A DNA stretch of 6,143 nucleotides from contig JAGPVK010000264.1 of the NCBI GenBank assembly GCA_018067055.1, positions 1 to 6,143 on the forward strand, given 5' to 3'. The stretch is from Sphingomonadales bacterium (GTDB lineage Bacteria; Pseudomonadota; Alphaproteobacteria; Sphingomonadales; Sphingomonadaceae). The notes below the pieces were generated by a model that saw only the letters and a program-made list of their open reading frames with translations, had not been told where the DNA came from and searched no databases. Shown here piece by piece: positions 1-5,423 of the stretch (the first letter of the stretch is position 1; each line of letters starts with the position of its first letter). The translations under genes were made by a program, and so were the position numbers.

Positions 1-265
1 GCAGGCCACCGCTCCCGATCAGCGCCATGGATCGCTGAAAATTTGTCCCCGATCGGGAGCTGCATACCGCATCATTGTCCGTTGGACCGGCAACGAAAGG
101 CACAGTTAATAGCCGTCTGCTCTCGGGCAATCCGGTTGCAGGCATGTCGCGACAGAATGATGTCCCCATCGATTGCCAACTTGACTCCTTGAGTTTCGCC
201 ATTGGCTTCAATGAGATTGGCAAAAACCACTCATCGTCAAAAATAGCGGGGCGATTCCCCAGCAT
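1..265 (-). pseudogene. possible broken protein-coding remnant, runs off left edge
   Basis: I do not recognise this region. On the minus strand an ATG at 265-263 opens a frame beginning MLGNRPAIFDDEWF. At a run of five T (226-222) the protein-like reading moves to another frame, continuing ANLIEANGETQGVKLAIDGD. That frame then meets a TGA at 74-72 and goes on beyond it (MQLPIGDKFSAIHGADRERW) to the window edge. One extra T in the run would join the first two parts as W-F-F-A-N. This looks like a small gene with a frameshift and a nonsense mutation, or a sequencing error plus a real short gene. The original ATG frame also stays open to position 1 without a stop, but its composition looks less protein-like. 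AGGAG directly abuts the ATG, too close to be a normal ribosome binding site. It is co-directional with the tRNA upstream. The reading frame itself is inference. Confidence 0.3.
11..60. repeat. 10-bp perfect inverted repeat, 30-nt spacer
   Basis: GCTCCCGATC at 11-20 is the exact reverse complement of GATCGGGAGC at 51-60. A small inner pair, AGCG (21-24) with CGCT (33-36), lies between the arms. The right arm overlaps a second palindrome, CCCGATCGGG at 48-57. As RNA this could fold into a stem with an inner hairpin on either strand, and as DNA it could be a binding site. No T-run follows either arm, so it does not look like an intrinsic terminator. It sits inside the possible broken reading frame, so it may be accidental. 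Confidence 0.4.
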
Positions 266-338
266 CTCCTGGATTCAGAATTTTTGGTGATTTGAAGGGA
301 TTGTTAGCCAGCGTGATCGTCGACCGGATCGTTTGCGG

Positions 339-344
339 AAAAAA
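339..344 (-). terminator. T6 run directly after tRNA-Gln
   Basis: On the minus strand the encoded CCA of the tRNA (ending at 346) is followed by G and then six T (344-339). With the stable GC-rich acceptor and T-arm helices just upstream, this is a plausible intrinsic stop and 3'-trimming region for the tRNA transcript. There is no separate hairpin; the tRNA itself would have to serve as the stem. Confidence 0.45.
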
Positions 345-345
345 C

Positions 346-419
346 TGGATCCCCCGTGAGGATTCGAACCTCAATTAACGGAGTCAGAGTCCGTGGTATT
401 ACCATTATACGACAGGGGA
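346..419 (-). tRNA. tRNA-Gln (anticodon CUG)
   Basis: The reverse strand folds into a complete 74-nt cloverleaf with no intron. The acceptor stem TCCCCTG pairs with CGGGGGA (one G-U). The D stem is GTAT/ATAC and the anticodon stem is ACGGA/TCCGT around loop CTCTGAC. The variable loop has four bases (TAAT), and the T arm TGAGG-TTCGAAT-CCTCA is canonical. Positions 34-36 of the loop read CTG, so it decodes CAG (Gln). The weak U1-A72 pair at the end of the acceptor is a known identity feature of glutamine tRNAs. The discriminator base is U, and the 3' CCA is encoded at 348-346. It stands alone, 57 bases downstream of the stop codon of the yedK-like gene on the same strand, with its own promoter. 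Confidence 0.97.
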
Positions 420-432
420 GTGCCGGTGCGGG

Positions 433-461
433 GCAATAGGCAGGGAGCGGCTTTGGGTCAA
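433..461 (-). promoter_or_regulatory. sigma70-type promoter of tRNA-Gln
   Basis: On the minus strand, TTGACC (461-456) and TATTGC (438-433) are separated by exactly 17 bases. They match the -35 consensus at five of six positions and the -10 at four of six. A start about seven bases beyond the -10 would fall near 426, giving a very short leader before the mature tRNA 5' end at 419. The site lies in the gap behind the yedK-like stop codon (477-479), so the tRNA need not depend on read-through. The match is visible in the sequence; activity is inferred. Confidence 0.65.
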
Positions 462-476
462 GCCTTTTGGTAACGG

Positions 477-1139
477 CTAGGCAGCAATCGGTTCGAGCAG
501 TTCAGGACCGTTGTTGCGGTTGCTGTTGACCAGGCTGGATATTCTGGTTGCCGTCAGATCACCCCGATAGGGTTTTGTCAGTTTTTCCGCGTCTTCCCAG
601 CTATTTTCCAGCCATGCGCCAATCCCGGATTGCTCCAATATCGCTGGGGTGCGGTCATGTATCGGGCTGAAGGACGCAGGTGCTGCGGTGGTAATCACCG
701 CATAGCTGTCGATATCGAGTCGGTCATTATGCGTCCACAGACCGGCAAGCAACATTGGCTGGTGATCGCTGCGCTCGATCTTATACGGTGTCCTGGCCTG
801 CCCGTCGCGCTGCCATTCGTAGAATCCGGATACCATGATGATGCAGCGGTTTTTCTCGAGCAAAGGTGCGAACGATGGTTTCTCCGCCAGTGTTTCGGCG
901 CGGGCGTTGATCATCCTGGCAGCATATTTGCTATCCCTTGCCCAGCGCGGCACAAGACCCCAGTGCATCAGCTCCAGCGACCTTGTACCATTGCGGCTGA
1001 CACACACCGGCACCTGCTGGGTCGGGCAGATGTTATAATTGGGCTGGAAATTGCTGTTGGGTGGCGGCTGAACGATCGCCAAGATGTCGCGATATTCGGC
1101 CCAGGTCAGTTCTTCGTGGCTAAATTTGCGGCCGCACAT
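477..1139 (-). CDS. SOS response-associated peptidase, YedK/HMCES family
   Basis: A 220-residue protein of the SRAP family, normal full length. Family members bind abasic sites in single-stranded DNA and trap them as a stable thiazolidine link to the amino group and thiol of the N-terminal cysteine. All expected active-site parts are present: Cys2 right after the initiator Met (MCGR), Asn36 in PNYNICPT, Asn78 and Glu82 in INARAET, Glu108 in GFYEW, and His161 in IHDRTP. The usual HDRMP is HDRTP here, a mild variation next to the catalytic His. The start is fixed because Cys2 must follow Met1; a GGA stretch lies about eight bases upstream. It is cytoplasmic, with no signal peptide. The gene is divergent from the Ppx/GppA gene and upstream of tRNA-Gln. 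Despite the family name I see no alphaproteobacterial LexA box (GTTC-N7-GTTC) in front, so SOS control is not supported. Family confidence is very high. Confidence 0.96.
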   Translation of the reverse strand: MCGRKFSHEELTWAEYRDILAIVQPPPNSNFQPNYNICPTQQVPVCVSRNGTRSLELMHWGLVPRWARDSKYAARMINARAETLAEKPSFAPLLEKNRCIIMVSGFYEWQRDGQARTPYKIERSDHQPMLLAGLWTHNDRLDIDSYAVITTAAPASFSPIHDRTPAILEQSGIGAWLENSWEDAEKLTKPYRGDLTATRISSLVNSNRNNGPELLEPIAA

Positions 1140-1252
1140 GATATTTTCCGTTCGACAGGGTGCCCGCCCCTTGCGTCAACGACACAGCGGCGTTATCTTC
1201 CCAGACAAGTACCGGCGGTATTATCCGATCCGGAGAACATAAGAGTACGGTC
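1140..1252. promoter_or_regulatory. divergent intergenic region with weak promoter candidates
   Basis: This 113-bp spacer must carry promoters for both the yedK-like gene (leftward) and the ppx-rlmE pair (rightward). On the plus strand TTGCGT (1171-1176) and TTATCT (1193-1198), 16 bases apart, form a weak sigma70-like pair. TATTAT at 1219-1224 is a good -10 on its own but has no matching -35. On the minus strand GATAAT (1225-1220) is the best -10, also without a good -35. No candidate is convincing enough to call as a single site. Confidence 0.3.
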
Positions 1253-2365
1253 ATGGCGGATCAAGCATCCCCATCGCCGCAAGATATAAACGGCGGTTCT
1301 TCCGCGAGGAAATCCCGCCCGAAACCTGCGGCGACACATAAAGGACAGAGTCGCATTGCGCCATCTGTCCATCCAGGCGCGGGGCGTTGGCCCAAATTGC
1401 GATCCTATGCGGCAATCGACCTGGGCACGAACAACTGCCGGTTGCTGGTAGCAAAACCGTCCTCGGACGGCTTCATTGTCACCGATGCCTTTTCTCGTGT
1501 GGTCCGGCTCGGCGAAGGTCTGGTGGAATCCGGGAAAATCAGCAGCCGGGCGATGGATAGAGCCGTCGCGGCTCTGGCTATCTGCGCCGACAAGTTGCGA
1601 CGGCGCAACGTGACGCTAGCCCGGTCCGTGGCAACCGAGGCGTGCCGGCGGGCCAGCAACGGCGACATGTTTATCGAACGGGTGCGGCGGGAAACCGGTA
1701 TCGCGCTGGACGTGATCACCGCGGAAGAAGAAGCGCGTCTAGCGGTGCTTGGCTGCCATATTTTGCTCGAACCGGGCGAGGGGCCAGCGCTTATTTTTGA
1801 CATTGGCGGCGGTTCGACAGAGCTGGTACTGGTCGACACAAGCGGTTCGGCACCGGAGATTATCGACTGGCAGAGCGCCCCCTGGGGCGTGGTATCGCTC
1901 ACCGAGAGCGAGAAATTTGATGGTGATGATCGGGCGGCTCGCCGCGAGGCCTTTGCCGCGATGCGAGCGCGGGTCACGGACAGTTTTGCCAGTTTTGCTG
2001 CCCGCTTGCCGCGGCTCGACCAGTGCGACTACCGCTTGCTGGGCACGAGCGGCACCGTAACCACGCTCGCCAGCCTGCATCTGAAACTGCCGCATTATGA
2101 TCGCAAAGTGATCGATGGATTGATCGTGCCGACGGAATCGATGCGGGAAATCAGCAATATGCTGGCGCAAGCGTCGCCGGACGAGCGGGCGGATATTCCG
2201 TGCATCGGTAAAGAACGCGCCGATCTTGTGGTTGGCGGCTGTGCAATCCTGGAATCGATCCTCGATATCTGGCCGGCCACGCGCGTCGGTGTTGCGGATC
2301 GCGGCATCCGCGAAGGTATATTGCGCTCGCTGATGTCGGCCAACGAACGGCGGTCGGTCCGATGA
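1253..2365 (+). CDS. Ppx/GppA family phosphatase
   Basis: A 370-residue member of the ASKHA-fold exopolyphosphatase / guanosine pentaphosphatase family, which removes terminal phosphate from polyphosphate or converts pppGpp to ppGpp. After a basic, disordered-looking N-terminal stretch of about 48 residues, the core starts at LRSYAAIDLGTNNCRLL (phosphate-1 loop, Asp56). It continues with EEEAR near 158-162, where Glu160 matches the catalytic Glu121 of E. coli Ppx. DIGGGSTE at 183-190 is the phosphate-2 loop, LLGTSGT is at 262-268, and the C-terminal VADRGIREGIL motif is at 347-356. It has only the two actin-like domains and lacks the HD-like C-terminal part of E. coli Ppx, so it is a short form. 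Motifs do not separate Ppx from GppA activity. I prefer the ATG at 1253 (AAGAG seven bases upstream) to the in-frame GTG at 1160, whose extension looks non-coding. The stop overlaps the rlmE start (ATGA), implying translational coupling. Confidence 0.93.
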   Translation: MADQASPSPQDINGGSSARKSRPKPAATHKGQSRIAPSVHPGAGRWPKLRSYAAIDLGTNNCRLLVAKPSSDGFIVTDAFSRVVRLGEGLVESGKISSRAMDRAVAALAICADKLRRRNVTLARSVATEACRRASNGDMFIERVRRETGIALDVITAEEEARLAVLGCHILLEPGEGPALIFDIGGGSTELVLVDTSGSAPEIIDWQSAPWGVVSLTESEKFDGDDRAARREAFAAMRARVTDSFASFAARLPRLDQCDYRLLGTSGTVTTLASLHLKLPHYDRKVIDGLIVPTESMREISNMLAQASPDERADIPCIGKERADLVVGGCAILESILDIWPATRVGVADRGIREGILRSLMSANERRSVR

Positions 2366-3036
2366 GCCGGGGCAGATCAGGAACCAGACAGAAGGTCAAA
2401 ACCGCCAAGGGACGAAAAATTGGCTCAACCCGGTGGCTGGAACGACAGCTCAACGATCCCTATGTCAAACAGGCGAGGGCAGAAGGCTATCGATCGCGAG
2501 CGGCCTATAAGCTGCTCGAACTGGACGAGCGTTTCAAACTGGTGCGCAACGCCAAGGCGGTGGTGGATCTGGGTATTGCGCCGGGTGGTTGGGCGCAGGT
2601 CATGCGCAAATATGCGCCTAAGGCTGCGGTCGTTGGCATTGATCTGCTCGATGTCGATCCGATCGAGGGCGTGACTATTTTCAAAATGGACTTCATGGAC
2701 GATGCCGCGCCGGATATGTTGATCGAAGCGCTGGGCAGCAAGCCGGATCTGGTGCTGTCCGATATGGCGGCCAATACCGTTGGTCATCAGCAGACCGATC
2801 ATTTGCGAACCATGGGACTGGTCGAGGCCGGTGCCTATTTTGCGGTTGAAAATCTGCAAGAAGGCGGTGCCTTTGTCGCCAAGGTGCTGGCGGGCGGAAC
2901 CGACAATGAGCTGCTCACCCTGCTGAAAAAGCATTTTGATGTCGTGAAACATGCCAAGCCGCCAGCCAGCCGCAAAGGCTCATCGGAATGGTATGTCATT
3001 GCCCAGGGCTTCAAGGGCAGGGCGGTTTCAGCCTAA
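2362..3036 (+). CDS. rlmE: 23S rRNA (uridine-2'-O)-methyltransferase RlmE (FtsJ/RrmJ)
   Basis: A 224-residue SAM-dependent RNA methyltransferase of the RrmJ/FtsJ family, which methylates the ribose of U2552 (E. coli numbering) in the A-loop of 23S rRNA late in 50S assembly. The basic N-terminus (SRGRSGTRQKVKTAKGRK) suits rRNA binding and is longer than in E. coli. RSRAAYKLLE carries Lys50, VVDLGIAPGGWAQV (68-80) is the SAM-binding loop, and GIDLLDVDP follows near 92-100. LSDMAANTVGH carries Asp134, FVAKVLAGG carries Lys174 and SSEWYVIA carries Glu209. These complete the K-D-K-E tetrad of 2'-O-methyltransferases. There is no ribosome binding site of its own: the ATG shares bases with the TGA of the Ppx/GppA gene, so translation is probably coupled. 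Its TAA (3034-3036) overlaps the stop of the converging disulfide-protein gene. Confidence 0.97.
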   Translation: MSRGRSGTRQKVKTAKGRKIGSTRWLERQLNDPYVKQARAEGYRSRAAYKLLELDERFKLVRNAKAVVDLGIAPGGWAQVMRKYAPKAAVVGIDLLDVDPIEGVTIFKMDFMDDAAPDMLIEALGSKPDLVLSDMAANTVGHQQTDHLRTMGLVEAGAYFAVENLQEGGAFVAKVLAGGTDNELLTLLKKHFDVVKHAKPPASRKGSSEWYVIAQGFKGRAVSA

Positions 3037-3854
3037 TTTGCGGCGCGCGCCTTCGCGATCATTTCCTTGAGACCGTCATAGCCGACTGCGCCCACTTCCG
3101 ACTGATTGCCCACCACCCAGGCAGGCGTGCCGGTGAAGCGCATCTGCTGCGCGACTGCGATATTGTTCGCGATTTCCTGTTTGGCTTCGGGTGAAGCGAT
3201 AAATGCGCGTGCAGCGGCCATGTCGAGACCGATTTCCTTGGCTGCTGCCTCGATTGTCGAAGGGGTCGGACGACCGGTGGCAAACATGGTTTTATGGAAG
3301 GCATAATATTTGCCCTGCTTGGCCGCTGCCAGTGCCATTAACGCCGCATCATTGCTCGCCTCGCTGAGGATCGGGAGCTCGCGGAACACGACTTTCACAT
3401 TCTTGTCGTCGGCAATCAGCCTGGCAATATCGCGCTCGGTCTGTTTGCAATAGGGGCAGTTGAAATCCGAATATTCGACGACAACCACATCACCATCAGG
3501 ATTGCCGGCAAAAGCATTTCCGGCAAAGGGTTTTTCGATCTGTTCCCGGACGGCATCGATGGCGGAGGCTTTCTGGCGGTTTTGCAACAGCTCGACCGCT
3601 TCCGGAATGATCTCGGGGTTTTTCAGAATATAGTTGCGCACGATCGCCTCAATGGCTTTCTGTTCCTGCGCGTCAATGCCCGCCGCCAGCGCCGCTTCGC
3701 TGGTAGCTTCGGATGAGGAGGTGCTGCCGCTTTGCCAGAACCAAACGCTCAATGCGGCCGCAATGGCCAGTCCGGCACCCGCCATAATCATCCACTTTCT
3801 GTTCGAATTGTCATCCACAATCGGGTTCTTTCGTTGCACGACGGCATTGGCCAT
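3033..3854 (-). CDS. membrane-anchored ScsC/DsbA-like thiol-disulfide protein
   Basis: A 273-residue thioredoxin-fold oxidoreductase. A short cytoplasmic N-terminus is followed by one transmembrane segment (about 22-40, MIMAGAGLAIAAALSVWFW) and a Ser/Ala-rich linker. There is no AxA cleavage site after it, so it is probably anchored in the inner membrane facing the periplasm. Residues about 64-95 (AIEAIVRNYILKNPEIIPEA and on) match the ScsC N-terminal helical domain, which trimerises the Proteus ScsC isomerase. The catalytic domain has CPYC at 133-136 in EYSDFNCPYCK and the cis-proline motif TGTPAWVVG, with Pro244. Oxidase, isomerase or reductase activity cannot be told from motifs; the trimer-type N-terminus favours isomerase. 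I chose the ATG at 3854, although no clear ribosome binding site precedes it. TTG at 3878 is an alternative. The gene lies 49 bases downstream of the M48 protease gene, consistent with one operon, and its TAG lies in the rlmE stop region. Confidence 0.9.
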   Translation of the reverse strand: MANAVVQRKNPIVDDNSNRKWMIMAGAGLAIAAALSVWFWQSGSTSSSEATSEAALAAGIDAQEQKAIEAIVRNYILKNPEIIPEAVELLQNRQKASAIDAVREQIEKPFAGNAFAGNPDGDVVVVEYSDFNCPYCKQTERDIARLIADDKNVKVVFRELPILSEASNDAALMALAAAKQGKYYAFHKTMFATGRPTPSTIEAAAKEIGLDMAAARAFIASPEAKQEIANNIAVAQQMRFTGTPAWVVGNQSEVGAVGYDGLKEMIAKARAAN

Positions 3855-3903
3855 GGGCGCCCGGCTTGTCCAGCCCAAATGGCTGGAGAAAGCGCGTCAT
3901 GGC

Positions 3904-5304
3904 TTAGCGACGACGGTTGTTCTTTTCAAATTCGGCCTTGGCGATGAAGGAAATGTCCTGAGCACGTATCCAGTCAGGCGTATTTTCCGAGATGCCGGCC
4001 ATGGCGATTTGTGAACTGCGAATGGCACCAGCGTAATTTTGTTCCAGCAAGGAGCTTTCCGCCGTTGCCAGCTGCGCCCGCGCGATATCACCCTGCTGCG
4101 AGTAGACGACACCCAGTTGATACCAGGCGAAGGGATTGCGGTTATCCTTGTGCACCGCGGCTTTCAATACCTGCGTCGCCTCGTCCAGATATTGCGGGTC
4201 CTCGGTGGCGATCAGGGCGTGGCCGAACAGGCTGGCGATCAGCGGCTGGTTGTTGGTCAGCTGGACGGCCCTGCGCAACGATTTCAGCGCTTCGTCGGGT
4301 TTTCCGGATTCCAGCAGGATCTGGCCTTGCAGCTCGAGAAAATAGGGGTCGTCGGGTGCAGACTTGAGCAGATTATTGGCTTCGTAAAGCGCGCGATCGG
4401 GGTAGGCGCTCTTGTGCCAGGCATAGGCACGGGCATAGCGGGCCGGGACCGACTGGTCGCTTTCCGGATATTTGCGCAGCGTTACGGCAGGGTCGGCCGT
4501 ATAGCCGAGCAGCTTCGCCTTGACCCGCTGGAACCGGGCTTCAAGATCAGGATCGGATGGCTTGTCCCACGCGGGGTCTTTTTGATAGACATCCCGGAGC
4601 AGACTGACCCGTTCCCCCGATAATGGGTGGGTTCGGCCGTAGCTGTCCTCCTGCGGAATGCCGAGGCGGAACTCATAATTTTGCAGCTTCTTGAAAAAAT
4701 CGATCGAGCCTCTGCCGGATATGCCCGCTGCTTCCAGATAGCGGGCACCCGCGGAATCGGCAGATCGTTCCTGGACGCGACTGAAGGCGAGGAATTTGCC
4801 CATCGCGGCTTGTTGCCCGGCGGCCAATATTCCCATGCCCGCGTCGCCGGCGCCTGCGGCGATCGCCGCGGCTCCCAAGATCAGGCTGAGGATGGTAATG
4901 CCGGTGGCGGTCTTCACACCCTCGTCAAAACGAATAATATGTCCGCCGGTGATATGGCCCAGTTCATGAGCCATGACGCCTTGTACTTCATTGGCTGTGT
5001 CTGCGGTTTCAATGAGGCCGGAGTAGAAATAAATTCGCTGTCCACCAGCGACAAAGGCGTTGATCTGACTGTCATTGATCAACACCACCTCGACCTCGTC
5101 TGCATCCAGTTCGGATACTGCCACCAGCGGCGCAACCATGTCGGTGAACAAGGCTTCGGTTTCCGCGTCGCGCAATATCGATTGGGCGGCAACCGGTTGC
5201 ACGGCGATAGCAACCATCGCCAGAAACGCGACCATGACACGCGCCACTCGCCTTGCAGCGCGCGGGCCGGTGCGGGAAAATGTCTCAGCAAGAAAATTAC
5301 GCAT
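3904..5304 (-). CDS. periplasmic M48 metalloprotease with TPR domain, BepA-like
   Basis: A 466-residue secreted zinc protease resembling E. coli BepA (487 residues), which degrades or helps assemble outer-membrane proteins such as LptD. A Sec-type signal peptide spans about 1-40 (basic start, then VMVAFLAMVAIAVQPVAA, cut before QS). HELGH at 113-117 supplies His113, Glu114 and His117, and Glu179 in VQERSADSAG is the third zinc ligand. Between them, 133-168 is a hydrophobic Gly/Ala-rich stretch as in BepA. THPLSGER at 225-232 places His226 where BepA has its regulatory switch histidine. The second half (about 287-465) is TPR-like, with the clearest unit at 320-353. I chose the ATG at 5304 because GAGGA lies five bases upstream and the signal peptide starts there; the upstream in-frame extension would cross the terminator hairpin. 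The protein ends NNRRR. The gene is followed closely by the disulfide protein, which suggests a shared envelope role. Confidence 0.93.
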   Translation of the reverse strand: MRNFLAETFSRTGPRAARRVARVMVAFLAMVAIAVQPVAAQSILRDAETEALFTDMVAPLVAVSELDADEVEVVLINDSQINAFVAGGQRIYFYSGLIETADTANEVQGVMAHELGHITGGHIIRFDEGVKTATGITILSLILGAAAIAAGAGDAGMGILAAGQQAAMGKFLAFSRVQERSADSAGARYLEAAGISGRGSIDFFKKLQNYEFRLGIPQEDSYGRTHPLSGERVSLLRDVYQKDPAWDKPSDPDLEARFQRVKAKLLGYTADPAVTLRKYPESDQSVPARYARAYAWHKSAYPDRALYEANNLLKSAPDDPYFLELQGQILLESGKPDEALKSLRRAVQLTNNQPLIASLFGHALIATEDPQYLDEATQVLKAAVHKDNRNPFAWYQLGVVYSQQGDIARAQLATAESSLLEQNYAGAIRSSQIAMAGISENTPDWIRAQDISFIAKAEFEKNNRRR

Positions 5305-5345
5305 GAAATTCCTCAGCCTGAAGATCCGGTTGGATCGCTTCCCCC
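5305..5345 (-). promoter_or_regulatory. leader and ribosome binding site of the M48 gene
   Basis: Reading toward the gene, GCTGAGGAATTTC precedes the ATG at 5304, with GAGGA five bases away. This is a good Shine-Dalgarno and it decides the start. I found no confident -35/-10 pair between the upstream hairpin and this site, so a promoter is likely but not located. Confidence 0.6.
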
Positions 5346-5379
5346 TGACACCACCAGTCTGAACCACGGATGAAATCTG

Positions 5380-5415
5380 TACCGTCCCCGCCCGCAACTT
5401 GGGGCGGGGACGGTA
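5380..5415 (-). terminator. GC-rich hairpin after RNase E gene
   Basis: A perfect 14-bp inverted repeat: 5380-5393 (TACCGTCCCCGCCC) pairs with 5402-5415 around an 8-base loop. It begins nine bases past the RNase E stop codon (5424-5426), the usual position of a 3'-end hairpin. The following minus-strand bases (CAGATTTCATCC) have only a weak T-run, so this may be a terminator of modest strength or a hairpin protecting the 3' end, with some read-through into the M48 gene. The plus-strand side (TTAAT) is no better, and no plus-strand gene needs it. Confidence 0.7.
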
Positions 5416-5423
5416 TTAATCGA

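Noticed and set aside
75..290. 71-codon plus-strand ORF in the left region
   Set aside because: No recognisable motif and no ribosome binding site; the opposite strand reads as more protein-like.
449..468. GGCTT...AAGCC hairpin followed by TTTT on the plus strand
   Set aside because: Only five base pairs, oriented for a plus-strand transcript that does not exist here, and it overlaps the tRNA promoter.
1140..1252. LexA box between the yedK-like and ppx genes
   Set aside because: GTTC and GAAC occur singly but not at the required N7 spacing.
630..1289. Long plus-strand ORF opposite the yedK-like gene
   Set aside because: Antisense shadow of a clear SRAP gene with all catalytic residues; Cys- and His-rich odd composition.
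3366..3377. GATCGGGAGCT repeated from position 51-61
   Set aside because: Lies inside the disulfide-protein coding region and is short enough to be chance.
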